A stretch of 50,000 nt of DNA from Prorocentrum cordatum (Eukaryota > Sar > Dinophyceae > Prorocentrales > Prorocentraceae): positions 812,501 to 862,500 of the forward strand of contig CAUYUJ010014338.1 of the NCBI GenBank assembly GCA_963575745.1, in the 5' to 3' direction. The notes under the pieces are model-generated. The model saw only the letters and a list, made by a program, of their open reading frames with translations. It made no database searches and was not told the origin of the DNA. Positions 20,486-31,193 of the stretch are shown here, in pieces. A program made the translations under genes and the position numbers. Each line of letters starts with the position of its first letter. Positions within the stretch are counted from its first letter, which is position 1.

Positions 20486-20766
20486 TCGAGCCTCTTGGGA
20501 AGCCCTCGTCGCCACGACTGGATTCGTGTCGAAATTCTTGCCAGAACGCACCCCTGGAGGGGTTTGGGGAGTTGCGGTATTGTTTTTTTTTGCTTGCCAC
20601 CGCCTCTCGTGGCGAAAAATCACGACGAAAGGTGTGGGCAGTTTTCGGCTTTTGGGAGCCTTCACCGTGCCCGTGGACAGTCAGAAAACGACTCGGGATG
20701 GAAATCCGTTGCATGGGAGTGGGTCCAGACCTCCGGGGTCCACGTTGTTAGACAGTCACGACGTCG
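20486..20766 (+). repeat. Dispersed repeat family A, copy 4 with 5' extension
   Basis: An upstream part (GCCTCTTGGGAAGCCCTCGT, CTGGATTCGTGTCGAAAT) recurs at 20910-21040 and weakly at 23860-23945. The downstream part aligns with family A to CACGACGTCGG. This indicates a dispersed unit of about 300 bp. From 21040 to 21460 no gene is seen. Confidence 0.65.
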
Positions 20767-20894
20767 GAATTCTTGGGGGGCCCAGAAGCGGAAGACCGAG
20801 GTGGTGGACGGCCTGGTCGTAGTCGCGGCCAAGGCAGTTCCAGTTCGATGCGATCGTCAGAAGAGGCAAGGGTACCAATGTCGCTGCCCTTGGC

Positions 20895-21100
20895 TCGTTT
20901 TCGCCTTTTTGGGCCTCTTGGGAGGCCCTCGTTGCCACTGCTAGATTTGCTTCGAAATTCTGATCTGATCATAATGCACGCCCACACTGGTCTGGGGAGT
21001 AGCGCCATCGGTATTGTTTAGGTTTCCACCTTCTCTTTTCGTGCAGAAAGTCAAGACGGACGGTTTGGGGCAGTTTTCGGCCTCCAGGGGCCGCCCACTC
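20895..21100 (+). repeat. Dispersed repeat family A, partial copy 5
   Basis: Holds GGGCCTCTTGGGAGGCCCTC, GCTTCGAAATTC, TGGGGAGTAGCGCCATCG and GGGGCAGTTTTCGGCC in the same order as 20486-20670. It decays after about 21100. Confidence 0.6.
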
Positions 21101-21459
21101 GGTCTGGTGCGATTTGGTTTGTGCAGCCGACGTTGATACGATGTATGACTTGTTTTAGTGTGATTTGTTTCTCCAAGGACGGAATTCCAATATCCTAGTC
21201 ACATTTTCCTCCCAATTTCGCAGTCACATTTTCCCAGGCATTATTGCGCTTCCTTGCGCCTCCTCATCTCCCTTCTCTTGGGTCTGCCGTTGCATCTGTG
21301 GAACTCCCTCGGTTGGGAAGGTGGCGCTTCCTGGCCACTCTGCGTTGGCGTGACAAATTCAGCACAGAAAGGAGTTTTGGAGATCGAGACGTGCTACCGT
21401 AGACGCGTACGATAAGGCATCTTGCAATACGAAGTTTTGGGACACACTCTTCGCCGATC

Positions 21460-21570
21460 TTCGGGGAGGAGGAGGAGGAAGTGGAGGAGGAGGAAGAGGA
21501 GAAGGAGGAGGAGGAGGGGGGGGGAGGGGGAGGGCGAGGAAGAGGAGGAGCAGGAGGAAGAGGAGGCAAC
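21460..21570. repeat. (GGA)n tract
   Basis: GGA/AGA triplets with a G8 run. It leads directly to the long CGT array. Confidence 0.9.
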
Positions 21571-21584
21571 GCAGAGGTTCCGTG

Positions 21585-22758
21585 AGTCGTCGTCGCTCGT
21601 CGTCGTCATCGTCGTCGTCGCTCGTCGTCGTCGTCGTCGTCGCTCGTGGTCGCTCGTCGTCGCTCGTCGCTCGTCGTCGTCGCTCGTCGTCGTCGTCGTC
21701 GTCGTGGTCGTCGTCGTCGTCGTTCGTCGCCGTCGTCGTCGCTCGTCGCTCGTCTCTCGTCGTCGCTCGTCGTTTGCGTCGTCGTCGGCGTCGTCGCTCG
21801 TCGTCGTCGCCGTTGGCGTCGTCGTCGGCGTCGTCGCTCGTCGTCGTTGTCGTCGTCGTCGTCGTCGCTGGTCGCCGCCGTCGTCGTTGTCGTCGTTGTC
21901 GTCGGCGTCATCGTCGTCGTCGGCGTCGTCGTCGTCGGTCCCTCGTCGCCGCTCGTCGTCGTCGTCGTCGTGGTCGCTCGTCATTCTCGTCTTCGTCGTC
22001 GTCGCTCGTCGTTTCTTCTCGTCGTCGTTGTCGTCGTCGTTGTCGTCGTAGTCGTCGCTCGTCGTCGTTGTCGTCGTCGCTCGTCGTCGCCGTCGTCGCC
22101 CGTCGTCGTCGCTCGTCGCTCGTTGCTCGTCGTCGCTCGTCGTTGGCGTCGTCGCTCGTCGTCGGCGTCGTCGCCATCGTCGTCGCTTGTTGTCGTCGCT
22201 CGTCGTCGTCGTCGTCGTCGCTAGTCGTCGTCCTCGTCGTCGTCGTCGCCGCCGTCGACGTCGTTGTCGTCGTCGTCATCGTCGTTGTCGTCGCTCGTCG
22301 TCGTCTCTCGTCGTCGTCGTCGTGGTCGTCGTCGTTCGTCGCTCGTCGTCGTCGGCGTCGGCGTCGGCGTCGGCGTCGTCCTTGACGTCGTCGGCGTCGT
22401 CGCTGGTCGTTGTCGTCGTTCGTCGTCGTCGTCGTCGTCGCTCGACGTCGTTGTCGTCGTCGTTGTCGTCCCGTCGGCGTCGTCGTCGTCGTCGTCGTCG
22501 CTCGTCGTCGTTCTTCGTCGTCGCTTGTCATCGTCGTCGTCGTTGCTCGTCGCCGTCGTCGGCGTCGTCGTCGCCGTGGTCGTCGTCGTCGCCGTCGTCG
22601 TCGTCGTCGTCGCTAGTTGTCGTCGTCGTCGTCGCTCGTCGCTCGTCCTCGTCGTCGCTCGTCGTCGTCGTTCGTCGTCGTCGGCGTCGGCGTCGGTGTC
22701 GGCCTCTGCGTCGTCGTCTCTCGTCGTCGCTCGTCGTCGTCGTCGTCGTCGCTCGTCG

Positions 22759-22792
<34 letters not shown>

Positions 22793-23353
22793 TCGTCACC
22801 GCCGTCGCTCGTCGTCGTCGTCGTCGCTCGTCGCTCGTCGTCATCGCTGGTCGTTGTCGTCGTCGTTGTGTCGGCATCGGCGACGTCGTCGTCGTCTGCG
22901 TCGGCGTCGTCGCTCGTCGTCGCTCGTCGTCGTCGTCGCTCGTCGTCGTCGTCGCCGTTGGCGTCGTCGTTGTCGTCGTCCCTCGTCGTGTCTCGTTGTC
23001 GTCGCTCGTCGTCGTCGTCGTTTTCCCTCGTCGTCGTCGTCGCCGTCATGGTCGTCGTCGGTGTCGGCGTCGACGTCGTTGTCGGCGGCGTCGTCGTCGT
23101 CGCTCGTCGTCGCTCGACGTCGTCGTTTCTCGTCGTCGTTTCTCGTTGTCGTCGTCGTCGCCATCGTCGCCATCGCCGCCGTCGCCGTCGTCGTCGTCGT
23201 CGTCGTCGTCGTCGCTCGTCGCTCGTCTCTCGTCGCCGTCGTCGTTGCTTGTCTCTCGTCTCTCGTCGTCGCTCGTCGTCGTCATCGTCGCTCGTCGTCG
23301 TCGTCGTCGTGGTCGTCGTCGTTGTCGTCGTGGTCGTCGTGGTCATCGTCGCT
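21585..23353. repeat. (CGT)n satellite, 1.77 kb
   Basis: Nearly pure CGT triplets (GTC, TCG in other phases) with irregular CGCTCGTCGTCG, GTTGTCGTC and GGCGTCGTC variants. Every triplet contains a CpG. The six frames give Val, Ser or Arg on the plus strand and Asp, Thr or Arg on the minus strand, all without stops, so several very long open frames here are artefacts. Confidence 0.97.
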
Positions 23354-24060
23354 GGGGGGTGCCGCGAGGCCGGGGGGGCGGGAGCCGTGAGACAGATGCC
23401 TGCGCCGACCTCTGCGTCGTGCGCCGTCCGCGCCAGCGTCGGGGGGTCGCCTCGAGGCCGGGACGCGTGAGGCGCCTCTGCGCGGTCGGCGGATGGGGGC
23501 GGAGTCGTCCTCCGGCTGCGCGATTTTGAGAGGATGGGAAGGGAGGGCGGGACGTCAGACCTAAAACGACGCGAAGATCGGGACAAAATCGGATCGGGAT
23601 AACTCGAAATCTCTGAGAATCGGCGGGTTTGGAGGATGTATTGGGCGCCGCGGCCGCTCCAGAGCGTTCCGGAACGCTCTGAGAGCGCTCCGGAACGCTC
23701 TGGAGCGATTTATCCCGATCCTAGCCTTGTTTTAAGATCTGGCGCGAGCGCGCCCATGCGGCTCGGCTGAGTGGCAGAGGTCTCGTCCGACTGCGGGGTG
23801 GGAGAGTCGGGGGAGGAAAGGGTGCCCATAACGCTGCCCTTCCCTCGTGTTCGTCGCCGCGGCTGGATTCGTGTCGAAAGGGCGGCCATAGCACACCCTC
23901 GGAGAGGTCAGGGGAGTAGCGGCACTGGTCCTGTTTCGTTTCCCCCGAGAGGGGCTCGGATATGGGCGAGGGACGGGAGGGGGTGGTAGGACGTCAGACA
24001 TGGCGCGCGCGCGCGCCCAGCTTGCCCTTTGCCCCTCTCCCATCAACAACCCACCCCCCT
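23354..24060. other. No gene; palindromes and a repeated GGACGTCAGAC motif
   Basis: Contains the 20-bp perfect palindrome at 23661-23680 with a related copy to 23707, bounded by outer inverted GATCGGGATAA / TTATCCCGATC. GGACGTCAGACCT (about 23551) and GGACGTCAGACATGG (about 23990) resemble AGACGTCAGACATGA at 6453, a small dispersed repeat. Confidence 0.5.
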
Positions 24061-24180
24061 CCTTCTTCCTCCTCCTCCTCCTCATGATCCTCCTTCTTCC
24101 TTTCGCCCCCACTCAATTATCTCACTCCTCCACCTCCTCCTCCTCCTCCTCCTCCTCCTCCTCCTCCTCTTCGTCCTCAT
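24061..24180. repeat. (CTC)n tract
   Basis: CTC triplets in two blocks around CATGATCC. It grades into the CAT array. Confidence 0.9.
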
Positions 24181-24217
24181 TGTCATCACCATCACCATCG
24201 CCATCATCATCGTCCAC

Positions 24218-24314
<97 letters not shown>

Positions 24315-24465
24315 GGCATCAGCATCAGCATCAGCATCATCACCATCATCATCATCATCATCATCATCATCAGCATCAGCATCAGCATCAGCATCAGCAT
24401 CAGCATCATCATCATCATCGTCACCATCATCATCCTCATCATCGTCGTCATCCTCATCATTTTCG
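24181..24465. repeat. (CAT)n microsatellite
   Basis: About 285 bp of CAT (ATC) triplets with CAG, CAC and CGT variants; poly-His, Ile or Met frames only. The 24466-24714 stretch after it has no recognised gene. Confidence 0.95.
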
Positions 24466-24714
24466 TTTCGCCCCCTTTACTCGTTCGGTTTCAGTGCTCC
24501 CCCTTCCCCCACCGCCAGAACTACCTCGCCGGCGTCGAGGACGGCACGGCGCTCGACGCTGGCGCCAGCTCCTGAAGACGTCGCGCGCGGCCGCGCCGGG
24601 CGCTGGCGCGCCAAAATCGGCGGCGCGCGCGGTCGTCAGGGCAACGTCAGGGGGGGCGGAGACCGCCCTTGGGCGTGCCAGAGAGCACGGCTGATTTGGG
24701 CCTCGTACACCACC

Positions 24715-24956
24715 TCCTCTTCCTCCACCTCCTCCTCCTCCTCCTCCTCCTCCTCCTCCTCCTCTTCTGCCTCCTTCTCATCATCCTTCTCCCTCTCTTC
24801 CTCCTCCTCCTCCTATTTCTCCCCCCTCTTCTTTCTCCTCCTCCTCCTCATCCTCCTCTTCTTTCTCCCCTTCCTCCTCCTCGTCCTCCTCCTCGTCTTT
24901 CTCCTCCTCCTCTTCCACCTCCACCTCCTCCTCCTCCTCCTCCTCCTCCTCCTCGT
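24715..24956. repeat. (CTC)n tract directly upstream of LINE-2
   Basis: CTC/TCC triplets with CTT variants. It ends at the base before the SL relic of LINE-2, mirroring the tract beside LINE-1 (which is GGA on the plus strand, hence CTC in sense). Confidence 0.95.
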
Positions 24957-24977
24957 TCCGTAGCCATTTGGTCCAAG
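24957..24977 (+). other. Spliced-leader relic at the 5' end of LINE-2
   Basis: Reads TCCGTAGCCA, then TTTGGTCCAAG. Compared with the dinoflagellate leader it lacks one T and has two swapped bases near the end. It is located 132 bp before the LINE-2 start codon, the same relative place as in LINE-1. Confidence 0.85.
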
Positions 24978-25109
24978 TCCGCGGCAGGCAAGGCCCTTTT
25001 GCCTGGCATTGCTTTGTCGGCCTCTACTGTGGGAGTCGGGCCCCCGCACATGTCTCTGGAGCCTGGGCGGACGCGTGACGCGCCGCCGTCGTGAGGTCAA
25101 CACCACGGC

Positions 25110-26063
25110 ATGCCGAAGTCTGGTCCGTACACAGTGTGCGGATCATGCGGAGGTTGGGAACTCCAACGTTCGGGCGGGTGGTGTGACAAGTGTGACGACT
25201 ACATCTCGGCACTGCAGTGGCAGCCACAAAAGTCCCAAGAGACCCGTGTGGGGAAGCCGCCGTGGGTGTCTTCTCGGCCGCCGACCACGCCCGATCAGGA
25301 GTTGGAGGTACTCGTTAGGAAGTTTGAGCCTAAGAAAGGCTGGTTTCAGGTCGACATCGGCCTCCAAACCTTGTGCGGGTTCAAGGATCAGGTGGAGAGT
25401 GCGCTCGCCAAGAAGCCGAAAAGAGAGATGCCGCAGTCCTTGGCGCTCCAGGAGGCAGTCAATCGTATGGAGCAGGCGCAGAAGGACCCGGACGTCGCGA
25501 CGGTTGGCCTTGCGGCGGCGCAAAAGCGGCCGGCTGAGGTTCAGCAGGTCCAGGACGCGGCTGCTCGGCAGATGGAAGAGGCGGAGGCTGCTCACATCAA
25601 GGTCCTGGACGAGTGCTATGCCAAGTCCAAGCTCAGCAGGCTGCGCCGCCAGATCAGGCCCGGCAGGCACCTGAGGTGGGCGGGTGAGGCGATGTCCGTG
25701 GACATCTAGGATTACCAGCCTGGCGACAGAGAGAAGCTGCCCAAGTTCAAGTCATACATGCATAGCTTGGCGGCCCTGGTCAGCAAGGCGCACGCCCAGC
25801 GCAAGAAGTTTGATGAGCTGGCCAAGCAAGCGAAGGAGACGCAGATGGCGCACCTAGAAGCGACGCGCAGGAAGGTCGGCGAAGAGAAGGCGACTGCCGC
25901 GGCCGTCCCTGGTTCGCCGACTCCAGGCAACAACGTGGAAGCAGGGCCCACTCACGAAGCAGATCATCCGCAGTCGGTGCCTGGCGACGGCGCGGCATCA
26001 GCGCGTCGCAAGGCCGTGACGCTGCGGCACCCGGGAGGAGTCTCGGGCCGGGCCCCAGGCTGA
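25110..26063 (+). pseudogene. LINE-2 N-terminal segment: zinc finger and coiled coil
   Basis: The ATG at 25110 starts MPKSGPYTVCGSCGG. The zinc-finger cysteines are residues 10, 13, 25 and 28, matching the LINE-1 N-terminus in position and aromatic spacing. A Glu/Ala/Lys-rich coiled coil follows. A TAG at 25707-25709 interrupts the frame after AMSVDI. The same frame goes on as DYQPGDREKLPKFKSYMHSL to the stop at 26061. The role in the intact family is probably RNA binding and multimerisation. Confidence 0.75.
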
Positions 26064-26148
26064 CTCCAGGCGCCAGGCTCGCCCCTCACCCGCGTCCTCT
26101 ACGCCTGAGCCATCCCCACCAGTTACGAAGAAGGGCGCGGAAGCTGAC

Positions 26149-26736
26149 GTGCCCATGGATGTGGAAGTTGCTGAACCTGATTCTCGGATTTGCGCGGTCT
26201 TCGCCAGCGTCGCGACACGGGGCCCGTTGGCCCGCAAGTGCCAGCGCCAGTCAGGCAGCATGTTGGACGTCTTTACGATGTGCGAGACGCACGTTTCGGA
26301 TGCTGAGATCCCGCAGGTTCGGGCCGCCGCGGCGCCAGATGGGCGGGGGCCGTTTGCCGCGCCTGCGGCGCCCGAGAAGAAATCGGAACGCGGCAGCGCA
26401 GGAGGCGTGTTCATCGCCGTCAGGTCCCGCGTCGCGGTCGCGGGCTACGATGGGGCCCGCTTGAAGCTAAATCAGGATAGTGCCCGCGACCCGCCCCGCG
26501 GCCTCTCGGCGGTCACCCTTCTTTTGCGAGGCGGCAACCTGGCGCGCATGTCAGCCTGCCTGGTCCCCAAGGAGGACTTGACAGGCGCTGGTGTCAATCG
26601 GGCCCGCGCCGTGGCGGCTCTCGCGCAGTCGATCGCGGGCTCGCGGGCTATCTCGGCAGACTGGAGCGCCCCGTCCCAGAAGATGCAGGAGTCGAACTTC
26701 TTGGAAAGACTGGGGGGGCCCTCCGCCCGTGCGTAG
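26149..26736 (+). pseudogene. LINE-2 endonuclease remnant
   Basis: A 195-codon frame aligning to the LINE-1 APE-type endonuclease: CETHVSD for VETHVT, GGVFIAVRS for GGEWVLARS, RGGNLARMSACLVPKEDLTG for RAGNLIVIAAYFLPKHGFGG, and ISADWSAP for IVADWNLTP. The catalytic Asn of the DWN motif is Ser here, so activity would be lost even if the frame were repaired. The frame stops at 26734-26736 just after FLERLGG. The remaining part with the final His is not recognisable. Confidence 0.75.
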
Positions 26737-27594
26737 ACATCGCCTGCGGCAAGGGGAAGGGCGGCCTCCCGGTCTATGGCACGGCGCAAAGTGACGTTGC
26801 ACTTCGGCTGCGCGTGGGCGCAGTCCGTCGAGTACCTTGGAAGGCCCATTGCGGTCTGCGGCCCGACCTGGATTGGGCGGCGCGGCCGCGGCGTCATCGC
26901 GCGGTCGCCGCGCCGAGGCCGCCCCCACCCCAAGTCCGCCCCGAGATGCGGGCCGACCCGCTGAGCAGGCGCAGTTTAAAGAAGGAGGCCGAGCGCGAGA
27001 GGAGGATGGAGAAGCTGGATGGAGTCGCGCCCGAGGGGGGCGCACGAGCACATGTTCACGCAGAATGATGTGGGCGAGAAGGGCGGCCAGCGCGTGATCC
27101 CGCTGGACCTATGGCAGAGCGCAGAGGCTACAGCGCAGCTCCCCACCTCGCACCTCCCCGAGGAGATGAGGCCCACTGGCGCGCATCTGTACTTCGCCAT
27201 GCAGGACCAGTGAGGGGCGGGGGGCGCCATGGCGGACGCGCGCGCGGACTGGGCCAGCAGGGCGGAGAAGGCCACCCCCCCTGCCGGCAACGTCGAGGTG
27301 GAGCAGCGCCGCCCCGGCGCGGGTAGAGCGCGGGCGCCCGCGCGGCCGGGGCGCGAGCAACCCCGGGATTGGAAACGCATGGGGCATGCGGCGGCTGAAC
27401 GCGGGGGCATATGCGCGACCTGGGCGGCGAGGCACCGCGCGACGAAGGTCAGTTGCTCGGGCCCCGGGCATCGTCGGCGCCGGCGCTCGGCAGAGCGGCA
27501 GAACGAGATGAAGAACGTGGAAGGCCTCAACCAGGATGAGGTCTTCGGTAAGAGCGTGACCTAGCAGGAGAGGACGCGGGCGCACGATGAGGCC

Positions 27595-28110
27595 TTGAAC
27601 CCGAAGAACAGGAGCCCAGGGGAGCTGCAGCAACATTTGGAAGCTATTGGGGGGCGCCAGGCAGCGGCCCGCGCGGGGGGCATCGCCGCCCAGCGCCAGA
27701 ATTTCATGAAGTGGGCGAAGCAGACGTGGACAGTGAAACGAGGGGCCCTCCACAGGCACGTCAAAGAGAAGTTCGCGCCGACCTTCGAGCTGGCCGCGCC
27801 CGGTGAGCAGCAGCATGCGGACCGCGGGCCCCGGCGCGGTCATGGGGCACAAGGCGGCCTTGTGGCCTTGGGGGGGGGGGGGGGGGTGCGCTCCCGGGCG
27901 ATGGAGGCCGAGCAGCAGGGGCTTCCAGAGTCTGCGCTGGGCGAGCTGGATATGGCCATCAGCAAGTCGAGCGACGCGAATGCGACGGGTTTGACGCGCT
28001 GGGGTGCCTGGGTCGACATGCAGGCTGTCAACCGCTGCTCGACGGCAACTTTGCCAGCTCATTCAGAACTGCGAGCTGCGCTGCACTGGGTCACGACAGC
28101 GCGCAGTTAA
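27595..28110 (+). pseudogene. LINE-2 linker and RT approach segment
   Basis: Contains FMKWAKQTWTVKRGALHRHV, the counterpart of YADWVRRMWRTSPGALHRHV just before the RT fingers in LINE-1. The upstream 26737-27594 belongs to the linker but is scattered over several frames. A run of 17 G at about 27870-27886 shifts the sequence. After it, WGAWVDMQAVN and following residues are of uncertain frame. Confidence 0.6.
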
Positions 28111-28295
28111 CAAGTGCGCGCTTGCAGCCGAACCCAGGGGCGGTGACCGCGCGATGGGCATGATTGCGTTGATGCCTAAGATGTGGAGCAAGGCTCGAGC
28201 TACTCCGCGCGAAGCTTGTGCGGAGGGCCTGTTTGGTCATTGGCACTGCGATCAGAGGTTCGTCAGAGTTGCGAGCTGGGTTGTTACGTGCTTGA

Positions 28296-28688
28296 TTGGT
28301 TGAGTCGGGGATGGAGTTGGGAGTTGCGTCTCTGACCCTGTCGCTGGACATTGAACAATGTGCGATTCTGCGTCCTTGGTCATGCTCATCCGCATTGCAA
28401 GGAGGTTCGGTTTCCCGCGGCGCTGATGTCTTCGGAGCGTCAGCTATTCCGGGCACCAGGATATCGCCGGAGAAATCGATTCTTAGCAGGCCCATCTGTC
28501 CTACTCGATCTTTGGTTGCTGGACTGCCGCGAGGCGTTGGACTCGCGAAGCTGTTTCTCCATCCGGTTCTGGAGTTCGTTCATCGCAGGTCGCTCGCGTC
28601 GGGTCTTTGGACGTTCGCGGATGATACTGCGGCGCGGTGCGACTATAACCGCGCGCCAGTTGGGGCATGCGATGTGAGCTGTCGCTAA
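28296..28688 (+). pseudogene. LINE-2 reverse transcriptase core remnant
   Basis: Motif A is reduced to LTLSLDIEQ, motif B is GLPRGVGLAKLFLHPVLEFV and motif C is WTFADDTAARC with both aspartates kept. The last two align with SSHGVPFSKLAL and WTFIDDTVGRC in LINE-1 and show that LINE-1 lost about 7 nt between PTR and the AGSSHG part of motif B. The middle of this frame (WSCSSALQGGSVSRGADVFG) does not align, which indicates a local frameshift. Confidence 0.7.
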
Positions 28689-28719
28689 GGATTGCAAAGC
28701 GAGTTTTGAGGAGAAGCGC

Positions 28720-28941
28720 ATGGTCGCGTCGTCTAACGCGGTCTTCATTGACTCAGACCCAGCAGTTGCCGCGCGCACTGCGAGACGTGTCCGAGCATGT
28801 GGGCTGCCAGTGTCTGCGTCGCTGTCGGCAGTGGATATGGGATCGAACGCGTCGGCAGGACGCAGGCGCACCGCGGCGAGAGCGACCGTGAAACTGGGGA
28901 GTGCGATGAGACGAGCTGGAAGGATGCGGCGACTTCAATGA
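28720..28941 (+). pseudogene. LINE-2 RT thumb remnant
   Basis: VASSNAVFIDSDPAVAARTA aligns with VVSSKSAILGSSASLAKKSA in LINE-1. It goes on through VRACGLPVSASLSAVDMGSN (LINE-1: LRARGVPVGPVLQGVDLGVD) to RRAGRMRRLQ. The frame then stops at 28939. Confidence 0.65.
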
Positions 28942-29037
28942 GCGGGCGCCCCGGCAAAGATTCCTCGTGGCCTTGGGAAACTGGGGCTGTCCCACAGGCG
29001 CCATGCGGTCATCGGACCTCTGGCGAGTGCGAACTTT

Positions 29038-29808
29038 TTGTTTTCGTCGAGACGTCGGGCTGGCCACGCGGTGGGCGGCAAGTCCAAAGGGCGCTGCCTG
29101 ACGACAACGTTGGGGCGCGATCCGGCGATGCCAGGTCCCGCCGCGGTGGCGCCCATCCAGGTGCCCGGGGGGCGGATTGCCCTGTGCCAGCGTAACCCCG
29201 GCGCGCTTGATGTGGCCATGCGTTTTTGGGCCTCGATGCGCAGTCGGTTGAGGGAGGCAGCTGCCAGGAGATGGTCAGCAATTCGGGGCCTCGCTGCTGC
29301 GTTGCAGGCTGCGCTGATGGGCGCGGGGCGGGGCGCAATTACTGCTGCGACCCGGTTGCGGCCTGCGGTGTGCGATGCCGACCCAGTGGGCCAGAGGGGC
29401 GCCCCGTCTTTGCATGACGAAGGTTTCACTGGCAATGGTTCGTTCCAGGCCTTGTTCGACGGCGCCGAAGCGGACGCGCGCGGCTTTCCGTGGACAGCGG
29501 CCGCCGAGCGCGCGGCTGGGCAGGACCTCGCAGGAGGCGCGGGCATGCGCCAAGTCGTCCGTGGGCAGCGGCGTCTGGAAAGGCTGGACATAATTAATTG
29601 GCCTCCACGAGTATCACAGTGGTCAGTCGAGGCCAGTGGACGAAGCAGAGAGTTGTTGATAAGGGTTCTGCTTGAGCCGACATGTGCGAGCTGCGGAAAA
29701 GAGCCTGAGAGTTTGCTCCATCGCATTTGGACCTGCGAGCGCACCTGCGAGCATGATGATTATAAGTTTGCGCCATGGCGTGCCTCCGCAGGCCATGTCG
29801 AGACATGA
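29038..29808 (+). pseudogene. LINE-2 connection region with zinc knuckle
   Basis: The frame runs from GHAVGGKSKGRCLTTTL (LINE-1: AVTGGQGGRCLTSTL) to the zinc knuckle CASCGKEPESLLHRIWTC (LINE-1: CPRCEKHPETLFRRIWSC), then EHDDYKF (LINE-1 NHDDYDK). Cysteines and histidine are conserved. It stops at 29806. A C18-type run at 29828-29850 and a C/T patch follow, where the RNase H start would lie. Confidence 0.7.
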
Positions 29809-30042
29809 GTCGGGGCCCAGTCTGCGGCTTCGGCCCCCCCCCCCCCCCCTCCCCCCCTCGTGCTTCGCCCACCCCGTTTTTGGCGAGGGGGCGACTCGAA
29901 GTCTGGAGGGGGGGTTTGGGGGCCTCGGAGCTTTGTCGGAGCGCCGCAAGCGCGGCCAGCTGCATGTGCTTGGAGAAGGCTCGGGGGGAAGTGACAGTGG
30001 CAACTCCGTCGCCGACGATGTGGATCTGCCATCGTTGCCCCG

Positions 30043-30258
30043 GTGAATTCAGCCAGTGAGCTGTCGTTCGGAGCCGCCCTGTGTCCATTCCCTGGGGATG
30101 AGCAGATTGTCCCCGGAGCAGAGGTGTTTGTTTTTTTAAAGCGCTGTTTGAGGTCCAGGGCCCTTTCACGTTTTTTCCTGCCGTGGAGGTCGAGGATTTC
30201 CACCCCGTGCCCCCGGGGCCAAAGTGGGGGCCCGTGGGCCTTGGCTCGCCGCAGCTGA
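30043..30258 (+). pseudogene. LINE-2 RNase H remnant
   Basis: SFGAALCPFPGDEQIVPGAE aligns weakly with RCGAAIVALAPDEQGQFQER of LINE-1 RNase H. The first catalytic motif (YGDGS) and the RAELL motif are not visible. Very decayed. Confidence 0.4.
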
Positions 30259-30426
30259 GGGTTTAGGATCTAGACCGATCTGATTCACGCAGTCTGGGCG
30301 CCCTCCCACCTTGATGAGCCCCCTGAGAGTTTAACCTCGGAGTGGGATATGTTCTTGGCGCGCGACAATCTGACTGCCGACCCGTGGGCGGGGGGGGTTT
30401 CGAGCTGGTGAGGGAGAAAGCGGTCG

Positions 30427-30832
30427 TTGATAGCTTGCTTGCCTTGCATAGACAGGGTAGACTGCCCGGCCGCAACCATCCGCCAAAGAGCGCGGAGAGC
30501 GTTGATCGACGCCGCAGCTGCCGAACCCTCGACCCGAGCTGGCCGGTTGGAGAAGGGCCGCCGAAAGTCGAAGCAGTCTCCTCTAATCAAGGCGTCGGCC
30601 CACCAACTGTCTCAGTGTGGTCCGGAGTGGGTCTGCCTGTCCTGTGAGATGGTGGTTGTTGATGCTAGTTTCAGTCAGATCACGGTGACTCCATGTGAGA
30701 GATCTCCCCCCTTGGTGTGGAGGCGTGTGCTCTCTCCCCAAAGACTTTGAGGGTGGCGGTCCTTGCGATTCATGCTAGCCGCCCATTGAGTTTCATACCT
30801 CGGTGGATTCTCACTGCGTGCACGTCCTGTGG
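30427..30832 (+). pseudogene. LINE-2 C-terminal zinc-finger segment, part 1
   Basis: TIRQRARRALIDAAAAEPST aligns with MIRRRARRALQDAAAADKSS of LINE-1. Then come ASAHQLSQCGPEWVCLSCEM (LINE-1: ASAHRLHLRGSVWVCEACLQ) and, in another frame, IHASRPLSFIPRWILTACTS followed by CG, matching QFFLTFCHTCG. The segment ends exactly at the CG of the second CxxC pair (30832). Confidence 0.7.
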
Positions 30833-30965
30833 TAAGTCGGAGGTGAGGGGGTGAGATCGAAGTGGAACGGAGAGCCCCCCTACCGGGAAATCGATTTCGG
30901 TTTCGTGTTCGTGCGTGCCGTGCGGGCGGGCGAGGCGAAGCTGCGTGGGCGGGCGAGAAAAAGTC

Positions 30966-31193
30966 TCCTGTGGCTGAGGCGCGGCCGGACCAAATGTCTC
31001 CCTTCCGGGCGGCCGGTGGCCCGCGGTGTCCCGCCGGTGTCCCGCGAAAGTCCCGTGTGGCTGAGGCGCGGCCGGACCAAATGATTCCCTTCCGGGCGGC
31101 CGGTGGCCCGCGGTGTCCCGCCGGTGTCCCGCGGTGTCCCGCGGTGTCCCGCGGTGCCCCGCGGTGTCCCGCCGGTGTCCCGCGGTGTCCCGC

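Noticed and set aside
21394-23586. Several open frames of 200-430 codons on both strands
   Set aside because: They are the phases of the CGT array and contain only Ser/Arg/Val or Asp/Thr/Arg.
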